Source of the DNA: Staphylococcus auricularis
GTDB lineage: Bacteria; Bacillota; Bacilli; Staphylococcales; Staphylococcaceae
Length of the DNA stretch: 64,000 nucleotides
Reading direction: 5' to 3'
Assembly (NCBI RefSeq): GCF_001500315.1
Contig: NZ_LLER01000010.1
Location: forward strand, 124,001-188,000
In this document: piece after piece, positions 7,854-15,795 of the stretch
Layout: each line of letters opens with the position of its first letter
Numbering within the stretch: position 1 is the stretch's first letter
The notes under the pieces: generated by a model
The model's input: only the letters and a program-made list of their open reading frames with translations
Told to the model about the DNA's origin: nothing
Database searches by the model: none
Position numbers and translations under genes: made by a program

Positions 7854-9302
7854 ATGACATTGAAGACGAAATTAATCATGATCGTAACAATGCTTCTAGG
7901 TGGCTTCTTTGGATTGTTAAATGAAACCCTCTTAACTACCGCTCTACCTAGCATTATGAAAGATTTTAATATTGATTTTACCCAAGTACAGTGGTTGACA
8001 ACAGCCTTTCTATTAACGAATGGCGTAATCATTCCTTTATCAGCGATGGTCATTCAACGCTTTTCAACCCGCCAATTGTTTCTGTTTGCCATATTCATTT
8101 TCTTCATCGGAACATTAATCGGCGGTTTCAGTCCTAACTTTACGGTGTTATTGCTAGCCCGTATTGTACAAGCGATGGGATCAGGTATTATGATGCCGCT
8201 TATGATGACAACAATTTTAGATATTTTCGACCCAGATGAACGTGGTAAATATATGGGGATGTTCGGACTAGTCATCAGTCTCGCACCGGCCATTGGACCA
8301 ACGTTATCTGGTTATTTAGTTGAGTACATTAACTGGCGTGCATTATTCCATGTCGTAGCTCCGATTGCAGCACTGACATTCTTAGCATCCTTCATCTTTG
8401 TGAAAAATGTAGGAGTGAATAAAAAAGAACCTATTGATTTAATTTCGGTCGTATTGTCCGTACTCGGATTTGGTAGTTTACTTTATGGTACAAGTTCGAT
8501 TACAAGAGATGGCTGGAATGACCCGATTGTGCTAATAACCATTATCGGTGGGGTGATTTTAATCACTTTATTTGTCATTAGACAAACGCGTTTAACTTCA
8601 CCGTTGTTAGATTTTAGTGTGTTTAAAAATGGTCAATTCAGTATTGGTCTGATTGTGATGTCACTCGTAATGATCTCGCTCATCGGTTCAGAGACGATTC
8701 TTCCTATGTTTGTGCAGACAATTATGGGTGAATCTGCATTGAATTCTGGCTTGATTTTATTACCTGGTGCGATTGTCATGGGCTTTATGTCTGTCATCTC
8801 TGGTTTCTTATTTGACCGTTATGGTGCTAAAATCTTAGCCATCATTGGTATGTTTGTTGTTGTCGTAACGACGTCTTACTTTATCTTCATGGGAAAAGAC
8901 ACCTCTACCACAGTGCTTACGACGGTATATGCGATACTTATGATTGGTTTAGCACTCGGTCTGATGCCATTAATGACACATACGATGAACCAATTAACGC
9001 CTGAAATGAATGCGCACGGTTCTTCAATGGTCAATACCGCACAACAAATCTCTGCTTCTATTGGAACAGCGATTTTAATTACGATTATGAGTCATGCGAC
9101 CCGAACATTTACACCTACCATGAGTGATTACGAAGGTATGAGTAAACAAGTGATGACAGCTCAGATTAAACAGGATGCGTTGATAAATGGATATCATGCT
9201 GCATTTTGGTTTACGGTCATCATTGCGATAGTCGGTTTTGCATGCGTGTTCATGCTATATAATAAGAAAAAAGCCGACAAAACATTTAAAGTTTACGGAT
9301 AA
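7854..9302 (+). CDS. DHA2-family (EmrB/QacA-type) MFS multidrug exporter
   Basis: 482 residues and about 14 membrane segments. The first helix region (L-N-E-T-L-L-T-T-A-L-P-S-I-M), the L-T-T-A-F-L-L-T-N-G motif and the antiporter motif region G-x-x-x-G-P-x-x-S-G-Y-L are diagnostic of 14-helix drug:proton antiporters. The size and the gpmA neighbour resemble the staphylococcal exporter at the corresponding S. aureus locus, perhaps MdeA (about 479 residues), but I cannot confirm orthology. GAGGAAAGGATAAG precedes the ATG. It stands in front of, but apparently not in an operon with, the lipoprotein-dsbA pair. Confidence 0.88.
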   Translation: MTLKTKLIMIVTMLLGGFFGLLNETLLTTALPSIMKDFNIDFTQVQWLTTAFLLTNGVIIPLSAMVIQRFSTRQLFLFAIFIFFIGTLIGGFSPNFTVLLLARIVQAMGSGIMMPLMMTTILDIFDPDERGKYMGMFGLVISLAPAIGPTLSGYLVEYINWRALFHVVAPIAALTFLASFIFVKNVGVNKKEPIDLISVVLSVLGFGSLLYGTSSITRDGWNDPIVLITIIGGVILITLFVIRQTRLTSPLLDFSVFKNGQFSIGLIVMSLVMISLIGSETILPMFVQTIMGESALNSGLILLPGAIVMGFMSVISGFLFDRYGAKILAIIGMFVVVVTTSYFIFMGKDTSTTVLTTVYAILMIGLALGLMPLMTHTMNQLTPEMNAHGSSMVNTAQQISASIGTAILITIMSHATRTFTPTMSDYEGMSKQVMTAQIKQDALINGYHAAFWFTVIIAIVGFACVFMLYNKKKADKTFKVYG

Positions 9303-9400
9303 GATAATGAGAAGAAAAGTTAAAAACATTTTGACTTGTAAAGTACCATTAGTGCTATAATTTATAATAAGTATGATTGATTAGTTTAGGAGAGATACGT

Positions 9401-9805
9401 GTGAAGAAATTATTGTTCATCATCATTGCAGTATCTATAGTGATGGTGGGTTGCAGTAGCAGTAAATACGCAGATCAAATTGATAAAGCTGTAGATAAAC
9501 AAGAAAGCTATCAAAAACAATATGCGAAAGAACACCAAGGTGATGTGGATAAATCATTCGATAAAAAAGACGCAAATATCTATGTTTTTGAAGAAGGTAA
9601 ATACGTCATCATTGCATATAAACCGTTTAAAGACGATGAAGAAATCCATTATTACACTTACCATTTCAAAGATGATAAACCCGAATACGTCAAAGATTTC
9701 AACACACGCGGTTATGTTCAAGAACACGAACCAGATTATAAAGAAGAAAATATGAAAGATGGTAACGATTCATCGAAAGATTCGCCTATCTCTAATCAAT
9801 GTTAA
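9401..9805 (+). CDS. Cystatin-like fold lipoprotein (DUF4467 type)
   Basis: 134 residues from a GTG start at 9401, chosen because TTTAGGAGAG lies just upstream and it gives a compact lipoprotein signal ending in V-G-C-S-S-S. An earlier in-frame ATG would place extra residues before the signal. The body is very rich in K, D, Y and H, with blocks D-A-N-I-Y-V-F and A-Y-K-P-F-K-D-D-E-E-I-H-Y-Y, which I recall from staphylococcal DUF4467 cystatin-fold lipoproteins. Anchored outside the membrane. It is 35 bases upstream of dsbA, probably cotranscribed. Function unknown. Confidence 0.75.
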   Translation: MKKLLFIIIAVSIVMVGCSSSKYADQIDKAVDKQESYQKQYAKEHQGDVDKSFDKKDANIYVFEEGKYVIIAYKPFKDDEEIHYYTYHFKDDKPEYVKDFNTRGYVQEHEPDYKEENMKDGNDSSKDSPISNQC

Positions 9806-9840
9806 ATGAATGGAACGATACATTGAGACAAGGAGATTTT

Positions 9841-10455
9841 ATGAAAAAATTAATAGCCTTTTTAATGATGATAAGTATGACGGTATTATTGTCAGCATGT
9901 GGTGACACCTCAGATTCCGAACAGCAAGCAGAGAAGGGGACAAACGGTAAACCTAAGATCGTAGAATACGGTGATTTTAAATGTCCTTATTGTAAAAAAG
10001 TAGAAGACCAAGTGCTTCCACAGTTAAAAAAAGACTATCTCGATCAAGACAAAGCCGAATATGAGTTTGTAAACATGGCTTTTTTAGGCAAAGATTCTAT
10101 CATTGGTAGTCGTGCGGGTCACGCAGTTAAAGAAGAAACACCTGAACAATACTTAACATTTCAACACTTGATGTTTGAACAACAACCAGATAACGAAAAG
10201 CCTTGGATTACAGAAAAAATAGTAGACGCACAAATTGATGAACTCGAGATATCTTCGGATTCTAAAGCACGTATAAAAGAAAATTATAAGACCAAGGATA
10301 GCAAAGCGTGGAAAGCTGCCAAACAAGATCAACAGCGTGCTGAAGATCAAGGTATCAAGAAGGCACCTACAGTGATCATTGAAGGAGAAACCCTTGATGA
10401 TCCATATCACTATAAAGCGTACCAAGAACAGTTAGATGAAATACTAGAAAAATAA
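9841..10455 (+). CDS. dsbA: Lipoprotein thiol-disulfide oxidoreductase DsbA
   Basis: 204 residues. Lipoprotein signal with lipobox L-S-A-C (Cys20), then a thioredoxin-fold DsbA domain with active site C48-P-Y-C51 and a cis-proline loop near K-A-P-T-V. It introduces disulfides into exported proteins on the outer face of the membrane; staphylococcal DsbA is known as a lipoprotein without a DsbB partner. I chose the ATG at 9841, preceded by AAGGAG, over an upstream in-frame start that would overlap the preceding gene. The insertion between the two halves of the fold is of normal size. Confidence 0.88.
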   Translation: MKKLIAFLMMISMTVLLSACGDTSDSEQQAEKGTNGKPKIVEYGDFKCPYCKKVEDQVLPQLKKDYLDQDKAEYEFVNMAFLGKDSIIGSRAGHAVKEETPEQYLTFQHLMFEQQPDNEKPWITEKIVDAQIDELEISSDSKARIKENYKTKDSKAWKAAKQDQQRAEDQGIKKAPTVIIEGETLDDPYHYKAYQEQLDEILEK

Positions 10456-10462
10456 TTTGATG

Positions 10463-10580
10463 ATTAAAGATCGAAATCACTATTTGGATTAGATATGTAT
10501 GAATGATGTGTTCGACTTGTAGAGCATAGTCAGTTAAAGATGACATATCACAAAATCCAATGTGTTTCGATCTTTTCTTA
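10463..10580 (+). terminator. Long-stem terminator after dsbA
   Basis: AAAGATCGAAA at 10466-10476 pairs with TTTCGATCTTT at 10565-10575, and inner segments (TTGGATT / AATCCAA) pair as well, followed by TCTTATTTT. The span of about 110 bases is long for a plain terminator and could include a small RNA. Confidence 0.55.
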
Positions 10581-10623
10581 TTTTATTGCGTTGTAAAGAA
10601 TTTTTAAAAATAATAAAAAGGTA

Positions 10624-10652
10624 TTGTAATTTCGGGAGAACATCTGTATAAT
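10624..10652 (+). promoter_or_regulatory. Extended -10 promoter of adcA
   Basis: TTGTAA (10624-10629), 17 bases, then TG-TATAAT with the hexamer at 10647-10652. It lies directly before the Zur-type palindrome, so start of transcription should fall within the operator. Confidence 0.75.
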
Positions 10653-10654
10653 TT

Positions 10655-10677
10655 TAAATCGTAATAATTACGGATGG
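10655..10677 (+). promoter_or_regulatory. Zur box in front of adcA
   Basis: TAAATCGTAATAATTACGGA contains the perfect palindrome CGTAATAATTACG (10660-10672). It matches the left half and centre of the staphylococcal Zur consensus TAAATCGTAATNATTACGAT closely. It overlaps the expected transcription start and reaches the ribosome binding site GGAGG (10676-10680). Zur-Zn should repress adcA when zinc is sufficient. Confidence 0.82.
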
Positions 10678-10689
10678 AGGTCGAATGAA

Positions 10690-11823
10690 ATGAAAAAAAT
10701 ATTTTCAGTGATTGCACTTACGCTCGCAATGCTTTTCTTATTTACTGCATGTGGTAATGGCGACTCAGATGAAGGCACTAAAAGCGACAGCGGCAGCGAT
10801 AGCAATGACAAATTAACAGTGAATACAACTGTTTATCCTTTAAAATCATTTACAGAACAAATTGGTGGTAAACACGTAGATGTGAAATCTATTTATCCAG
10901 CAGGGACAGATTTACATACTTATGATCCATCACAAAAAGATATTGTAAACGCTAGTAAAGCAGACTTATTTATCTACACTGGTGACGACTTAGATCCAGT
11001 TGCTAAAAAAGTAGCAGATACAATCGACAATGATGATAAAAAATTATCATTACAAGCTGGACTTGATAAAAAAGATTTATTAAAAGATGAACATCATCAC
11101 GACCATGAACATGGTGACGACGAACACGGCCATGATCACCATGAAGACGCAGACGAAGAACATAATCACGACCATCATGAAGATGCAGACGAAGAACACG
11201 ATCATGACCACCACGAAGATGCAGATGAAGAACATGATCACGAACACGAAGATGGCGAAGGTGAAGAAGAACATCACCACCACCACGGTTTATATGACCC
11301 ACACGTTTGGTTAGATCCTAAATTAGACCAACAATTCGCTAAAAACATCAAAGATGAATTAGTTGAAAAAGATCCTGACAACAAAGACTACTACGAAGAC
11401 AACTACAAAAAATTAGATAAAGATCTTAAAGACATCGATAAAAAATTAAAAGATGTAACTGACGGTAAAGAGGACAGCAAAGTTTACATCTCACATGAAT
11501 CTATAGGTTATTTAGCAGATCGTTATGGTTTTGAACAAAAAGGTATTCAAAACATGAATGCTGAAGATCCATCTCAAAAAGAATTAACAGACATTGTTAA
11601 ACAAATTAAAGATGAAGATGCTAAATATATCTTGTTCGAAGATAACGTAGAAAACAAAGTGACAGACGTCATTCGCGACGAAACTGATGCTGAACCATTG
11701 AAATTCTACAACATGGAATCATTAACGAAAGAACAAGAAAATGACGATGATCTTTCATTCCAAAAATTAATGAACAAAGATATCGAAGCACTTGAAAAAG
11801 CTTTAAGCGGCGACAATAAATAA
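10690..11823 (+). CDS. adcA: Zinc ABC transporter substrate-binding lipoprotein with histidine-rich loop
   Basis: 377 residues. Lipobox F-T-A-C (Cys21), then a cluster A-I (ZnuA/AdcA) binding fold. Likely zinc ligands are H76 (D-L-H-T-Y), H205 (D-P-H-V-W) and H269 (S-H-E-S), with a final acidic ligand in the C-terminal lobe. Residues 135-199 form a His/Asp/Glu-rich loop ending in five histidines, built partly from three 12-residue repeats. It captures Zn(II) for an ABC importer not encoded here. Unlike S. aureus AdcA (about 515 residues) there is no C-terminal ZinT domain; the gene ends cleanly before a terminator. GGAGG lies nine bases before the ATG. Confidence 0.92.
   Translation: MKKIFSVIALTLAMLFLFTACGNGDSDEGTKSDSGSDSNDKLTVNTTVYPLKSFTEQIGGKHVDVKSIYPAGTDLHTYDPSQKDIVNASKADLFIYTGDDLDPVAKKVADTIDNDDKKLSLQAGLDKKDLLKDEHHHDHEHGDDEHGHDHHEDADEEHNHDHHEDADEEHDHDHHEDADEEHDHEHEDGEGEEEHHHHHGLYDPHVWLDPKLDQQFAKNIKDELVEKDPDNKDYYEDNYKKLDKDLKDIDKKLKDVTDGKEDSKVYISHESIGYLADRYGFEQKGIQNMNAEDPSQKELTDIVKQIKDEDAKYILFEDNVENKVTDVIRDETDAEPLKFYNMESLTKEQENDDDLSFQKLMNKDIEALEKALSGDNK
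11143..11250 (+). repeat. Three 36-bp tandem repeats coding the AdcA histidine loop
   Basis: Units at 11143-11178, 11179-11214 and 11215-11250 each encode a form of E-D-A-D-E-E-H-x-H-[DE]-H-x (residues 152-187). They differ mainly at silent third positions, so the array looks old enough to have diverged but is in-frame and expandable. Confidence 0.9.
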
Positions 11824-11861
11824 TTAGTGAGCTACTGAAAATGTAGTTTAAAGTGTACATT

Positions 11862-11916
11862 AAGCGAGGATGACTTCTCAGGTTATGAAATGAACTTGAA
11901 AGTCTCCTCGCTTTTT
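11862..11916 (+). terminator. Terminator after adcA
   Basis: AAGCGAGGA pairs with TCCTCGCTT, extended by GACTT / AAGT, with a large loop and a CTTTTTGTTTT tail. Confidence 0.8.
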
Positions 11917-12123
11917 GTTTTAATTCACTCTTCTTATTATTTTGTGGCCTCCTTTAGGCTCAATTCAAAATACACAAAAATCATCATTTATTTGTCTAGC
12001 GTATGTTTAAGCGGGTATGTCTTAAAGTGAAAGATAGATAGAAGTATGTCGATTGAGACAAATCGATTTTAAAGTTTTGTCGCTCGCATTTTAGAGATTG
12101 AAGAAGCAGCTTAAGCACAAAAA

Positions 12124-12151
12124 TTGATATAATCATTTAACCTGGTATAAT
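12124..12151 (+). promoter_or_regulatory. SigA-type promoter of the YceI gene
   Basis: TTGATA (12124-12129), 16-base spacer, TATAAT (12146-12151), about 33 bases before the start codon. Confidence 0.7.
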
Positions 12152-12184
12152 AAATATATCAAATAATTCGAGGAGGTCTTGATT

Positions 12185-12703
12185 ATGACTCAATTTAATT
12201 TTGATCAAGCACATTCATCTGTAGATTTTTCTATCAAACACTTAATGATTTCTAACGTAAAAGGTAGATTTGAAGACTTCGATGGTCAATTCGAAGGAGA
12301 TATCAATGACTTATCAACAATTAAAGGTACATTCACTATTAAAGTGAACTCTATTGATACACGTGATCAAAATCGTGATGAACATTTATTAACTGATGAT
12401 TTCTTCTCAGCAGAACAATATCCAGAAATTAAATTTGAAATTGAAAAAGTAGAAGAAAATTCAGTAACTGGCCAACTTACGATTAAAGGTGAAACACATG
12501 AAGAAACATTTGATGGCCAATTTGAAGGTGTCAGCAAAAACCCTATGAACGGTGAACAAACAGCTGGTTATACTGTTAATGGTAGGATCGATCGTGAAAA
12601 ATATGGTATGACATTTAACCAAGCACTTGAAACAGGTGGCGTCATGCTTGGGAAAGAAGTTAAATTCGAAGTGAGCGTTGAAGCGGCATTAGAAGACGAA
12701 TAA
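12185..12703 (+). CDS. YceI family protein
   Basis: 172 residues. The start T-Q-F-N-F-D-Q-A-H-S-S-V-D-F-S-I-K-H and the block D-x-R-D-x-x-x-D-E-H-L match the YceI lipocalin-like family, which binds polyprenyl-type lipids in a beta barrel. There is no signal peptide, so unlike E. coli YceI this form is cytoplasmic. The ATG at 12185 is preferred over a TTG six bases earlier because AGGAGGT (12171-12177) then has a seven-base spacer. Monocistronic with its own promoter and terminator. Physiological ligand unknown. Confidence 0.9.
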   Translation: MTQFNFDQAHSSVDFSIKHLMISNVKGRFEDFDGQFEGDINDLSTIKGTFTIKVNSIDTRDQNRDEHLLTDDFFSAEQYPEIKFEIEKVEENSVTGQLTIKGETHEETFDGQFEGVSKNPMNGEQTAGYTVNGRIDREKYGMTFNQALETGGVMLGKEVKFEVSVEAALEDE

Positions 12704-12742
12704 GCTAGAAGTATAATTCAATTTAATAACGTATGAGAAAGG

Positions 12743-12771
12743 GAACAGGTGCATATCACCTGTTCTTTTTT
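12743..12771 (+). terminator. Terminator after yceI-like gene
   Basis: Perfect GAACAGGTG / CACCTGTTC, five-base loop, then TTTTT. Confidence 0.9.
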
Positions 12772-12892
12772 AGTTAAAATAAACTATTTTGACAACATAA
12801 CCACATCCAAACTTTAAATATTGGTGTTCAAGCGTGATTCATGTGAAAATAATGAACAACATACATTATTTCAAGAATGGGAGCGTAGAAGT

Positions 12893-13363
12893 ATGGCAAT
12901 CGAACAACAACACAATAAAATCGTTTTTACTAGAACGTTTGAAGCACCTGTACAAGCAGTCTATCAAGCGTATACTGACCGTACACAATTTGAACAGTGG
13001 TTCCACCCAGAAGGGGCTACGACAGAAGTTTATCAATTTGACGTTAAACCAGGCGGCAGAGCATTTTTCGCTATTAAAGCACCTCAAGGTACGAGTTATA
13101 CCGTCATGAAATATAACAAAGTCGTGCCACATCAATGCATTGACTATTATGATTATTTTGCAGATGAAAAAGGCAACGTAGATAAAAATATGATTGGCAT
13201 GCATAATATAATCGAATTAAAGGACTTATCAGATCGTACAGAGTTAACTTCAACTGCGGTATTACCAACAGAAACAGCTGCAAAAAAACTACTTGAAATG
13301 GGTGTGGAAGCAGGCATGGAAAGCACATTTGATCATCTTGAACAGTTACTTGCACGTAACTAA
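12893..13363 (+). CDS. SRPBCC (AHSA1-like) domain protein
   Basis: 156 residues from the ATG at 12893; GGGAG lies ten bases upstream. Upstream in-frame residues are unlike the family and are left out. The pattern T-R-T-F-x-A-P-x-x-x-V-Y-x-A-Y-T-D, then Q-W-F-H-P and a C-terminal long helix G-M-E-S-T-F-D-H-L-E-Q-L-L is the START/Bet v1-like fold of AHSA1-type proteins. These bind small hydrophobic ligands or act as stress-related proteins; no partner is visible here. Soluble, cytoplasmic. Confidence 0.85.
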   Translation: MAIEQQHNKIVFTRTFEAPVQAVYQAYTDRTQFEQWFHPEGATTEVYQFDVKPGGRAFFAIKAPQGTSYTVMKYNKVVPHQCIDYYDYFADEKGNVDKNMIGMHNIIELKDLSDRTELTSTAVLPTETAAKKLLEMGVEAGMESTFDHLEQLLARN

Positions 13364-13485
13364 ACTTACAGCTTAAGTACATCTTTTAACCTGTATAACA
13401 AAGGCAATGGACGTTTCTTTCGCGTATAGAAAGAGTGCCCTTATAATTCTGAGTAAAAAAGTATGAATAAATGTCGAAACGATAT

Positions 13486-13508
13486 TGTCACAGTGACAGA
13501 GATATAAT
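13486..13508 (+). promoter_or_regulatory. Palindromic operator and -10 in front of the formate/nitrite channel gene
   Basis: TGTCACAGTGACA (13486-13498) is a perfect 13-base palindrome, directly followed by a TATAAT at 13503-13508. No good -35 exists at the proper spacing, and the palindrome covers that position, as expected for an activator-dependent or tightly repressed promoter. It is not the Rex or canonical FNR consensus; the regulator is unknown. Confidence 0.5.
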
Positions 13509-13629
13509 ATACTATCTTTAACTATATTATACCTATCATTTAACTAGGAATTAAACAGCCTACATCAACGTAAAATCCTTTCTAGTTACTTGTGGTATGC
13601 CAATGATAAAAGTTAAAGGGGGTGTGTAT

Positions 13630-14460
13630 ATGAAAGTCACGAATCATAAGCAAGTAGAAGATACATATATGACGAAAGGGGTCGTCTCACAAATCCTCTC
13701 ACAAGTCCAAATGAAAGATGTGATGTATAAACACACACCTGGAAGGGCAGTGTTAAAAGCCATCATGTCAGGTTTCTTTATCGGTATCATGACTGTTTTC
13801 ATGTTAGTTGTAAAGACACAGTTAACAGGACTTAATGAAGGGGTCGTAAACTTGATTGGTGCGATTTCATTCAGCTTAGCGCTGGTATTAATCGTATTAA
13901 CGAATGCAGAATTGCTGACGAGTAATTTCAGCTTTTTAACCATGGGATATTATTATAAAGCAATCAGTTTAGCACAGATTTTGAAGATAGTTGTGTACTG
14001 CCTCGTGTTCAATCTCGTCGGAGCAATTATCGTTTTTGGCTTAATGACATTCACACCGATCATTAATTCAAATGTGGTTGATGCGATTACGAAAGTGGTA
14101 ACCGCGAAAACAGTCGACTCAACATGGTATCATATTCTTGTAAAAGGTATTTTCTGTAATTTTTACATTAATATTGGTATATTGATGTCACTACAATTTA
14201 AAGATGGTTTAGCTAAAGCCTTCTTCTTAATGAGTGGTGTAACGATATTTGTATTCATGGGTTACGACCACATTGTTTTCAATACTGGTTTATTTGCAGG
14301 CATGTTATTCTATAATGCTGGCGGTGCCGATTTGTTACACATTTTTAAAAACCTCGTGTTTTCATTTATCGGTAACTATATCGGTGGCGGTATTTTTGTA
14401 GGTTTAGTTTATGCGTATTTAAATGGTAAACGTGATCAATATGTAACCGAAAATAAATAA
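13630..14460 (+). CDS. Formate/nitrite transporter (FNT) family channel
   Basis: 276 residues from ATG 13630, behind AAAGGGGG. Six membrane segments with the FNT features: an N-terminal helix, the loop with L-T-N-A-E-L-L-T-S-N (the cytoplasmic constriction) and the matching N-T-G-L-F-A-G-M-L-F-Y-N-A-G-G motif in the second half. FNT pentamers pass formate, nitrite or related small acids across the membrane. No pyruvate-formate lyase or nitrite reductase gene is adjacent, so the substrate is not decided. The next gene starts 16 bases after the stop. Confidence 0.88.
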   Translation: MKVTNHKQVEDTYMTKGVVSQILSQVQMKDVMYKHTPGRAVLKAIMSGFFIGIMTVFMLVVKTQLTGLNEGVVNLIGAISFSLALVLIVLTNAELLTSNFSFLTMGYYYKAISLAQILKIVVYCLVFNLVGAIIVFGLMTFTPIINSNVVDAITKVVTAKTVDSTWYHILVKGIFCNFYINIGILMSLQFKDGLAKAFFLMSGVTIFVFMGYDHIVFNTGLFAGMLFYNAGGADLLHIFKNLVFSFIGNYIGGGIFVGLVYAYLNGKRDQYVTENK

Positions 14461-14476
14461 AAGGAGGTCACGGACA

Positions 14477-15025
14477 ATGTCATTTCGCATTCGAGTAGCC
14501 GAGCCCAAAGATGCGGAAGCACTACATGCATTGATGCACGAAGCATTTACCCCATTGAGAGAAATGGGGATTGATTGGTCCTCAGTGAACGCGGATTTAG
14601 ATATGGTGAGACGAAATATGGAAAAAGGAACGGTTTTCGTATTAGAACAAGAAGGAAAAATCATTTCTACAATAACAGTACGCTATCCATGGATTGGACA
14701 ACGTCGTAATTCGATATATCCTTTTCTATGGTGGTTCGCGACAGATCCTGAATACGGCGGCCAAGGCTATGGAAGTGAATTACTGACGTTTGTTGAAGAG
14801 ACATATCTAAGAGATACACTCAAAGTACCTGCAGTGACGTTAGGTACCTCAGCTAAAACACATCCATGGTTGCTTAAAATTTATCAACATCGCGGCTATG
14901 TCGTCTATCATGAACGTGAGCGTGATGATGGGGATATCAATGCATTTATGTATAAAGTGTTGATTCCAGATCGTTTTGATAAAGAGGTACTCGGCACACC
15001 ACCTCCTAAAAAAAGAAAGTCGTAA
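14477..15025 (+). CDS. GNAT family N-acetyltransferase (first of a tandem pair)
   Basis: 182 residues. GNAT fold with F-x-I-R-V-A-E-P-K-D-A at the start and the acetyl-CoA loop Y-G-G-Q-G-Y-G in the middle (Q/R-x-x-G-x-G/A type). AAAGGAGGT lies just before the ATG, 16 bases after the FNT gene, so the two are probably cotranscribed. A second gene about 100 bases further encodes a clear paralogue. The proline- and lysine-rich tail P-P-P-K-K-R-K is specific to this copy. Substrate unknown. Confidence 0.85.
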   Translation: MSFRIRVAEPKDAEALHALMHEAFTPLREMGIDWSSVNADLDMVRRNMEKGTVFVLEQEGKIISTITVRYPWIGQRRNSIYPFLWWFATDPEYGGQGYGSELLTFVEETYLRDTLKVPAVTLGTSAKTHPWLLKIYQHRGYVVYHERERDDGDINAFMYKVLIPDRFDKEVLGTPPPKKRKS

Positions 15026-15126
15026 TATAGAATCAAATCAATTGACTGAAGCGGATGTAAACAATAAGGTTATGATTGTAATTGACTCTGACTGTCTATG
15101 ATAAAGAGAATCTTAGGGGGCGTGAA

Positions 15127-15657
15127 ATGATGTCTGATATCCATATTCGAGTTGCGAATCAAGATGACGCAGTAGAAATACAACAGTTAATGTACGAGGC
15201 CTTTACACCATTAAGAGAAATGGGCATTCAATGGCCATCTGTCAATGCGACAGTTGAGATGGTAGAAGATAATATTGAAACGGGAACTGCATTTGTATTA
15301 GAAAATGAGCAAGAAATTATATCTACGATTACTGTACGTTATCCATGGGAAAGTGAAGATCGAGTTTCTATTTATCCATTTGTATGGTGGTTTGCGACAA
15401 AACCTTCTTATGGAGGTCAAGGCATGGGAAGTCGACTCCTCACTTATGTAGAAGAGACATTTTTAAGAGATACATTGAAAGCGCCCGCAGTGACGTTAGG
15501 TACCTCAGCACGTAAACATCCATGGTTGTTAGATATTTATCAACACCGTGGTTATGAGGTTTATAAAGAACATGAGAGCGATGATGATGTAGGGGTATTA
15601 ATGCGTAAAGTATTGATCCCAGATCGTTTCGATGAAAAAGTACTTGAAGAACGTTAG
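15127..15657 (+). CDS. GNAT family N-acetyltransferase (second of a tandem pair)
   Basis: 176 residues from ATG 15127 (a second ATG follows at once); TTAGGGGG lies seven bases upstream. It shares long stretches with the preceding gene, including E-A-F-T-P-L-R-E-M-G-I, W-W-F-A-T-x-P, Y-G-G-Q-G-x-G-S and V-T-L-G-T-S-A. The acetyl-CoA loop is intact in both, so both copies look functional. Tandem duplication with divergence is the simple reading. It ends in a shared bidirectional terminator. Confidence 0.85.
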   Translation: MMSDIHIRVANQDDAVEIQQLMYEAFTPLREMGIQWPSVNATVEMVEDNIETGTAFVLENEQEIISTITVRYPWESEDRVSIYPFVWWFATKPSYGGQGMGSRLLTYVEETFLRDTLKAPAVTLGTSARKHPWLLDIYQHRGYEVYKEHESDDDVGVLMRKVLIPDRFDEKVLEER

Positions 15658-15725
15658 TTTATCATTGTTTATCTTTTTAGGAAAATGAGGCCGTTTTTCA
15701 TTTAACCGTTATAAAATACAAAAAT

Positions 15726-15757
15726 AGCCGACAAAGTTTTGAACTTTGTCGGCTTTC
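15726..15757. terminator. Bidirectional terminator between the GNAT pair and hsp20 genes
   Basis: Perfect 13-base arms AGCCGACAAAGTT / AACTTTGTCGGCT with a three-base loop. T-rich tracts lie on both sides, serving converging transcripts. Confidence 0.9.
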
Positions 15758-15795
15758 TTAAGGGATAAAATGAATAAATTATGATTTTGCTTTAA

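Larger units (their letters stand above)
11824..12184. other. Intergenic region adcA-yceI
   Basis: About 360 bases holding the adcA terminator, some 200 bases in which I see no gene, and the yceI promoter. A GGGTAT near 12014 has only a weak partner for a SigB-type -35 and is not called. Confidence 0.6.

Noticed and set aside
10910..11302. Long open frames on the opposite strand of adcA
   Set aside because: They mirror the histidine-repeat codons, have no ribosome binding site and read as low-complexity peptide.
12000..12025. SigB promoter upstream of the yceI-like gene
   Set aside because: GGGTAT lacks a reasonable -35, while a good SigA-type promoter lies closer to the gene.
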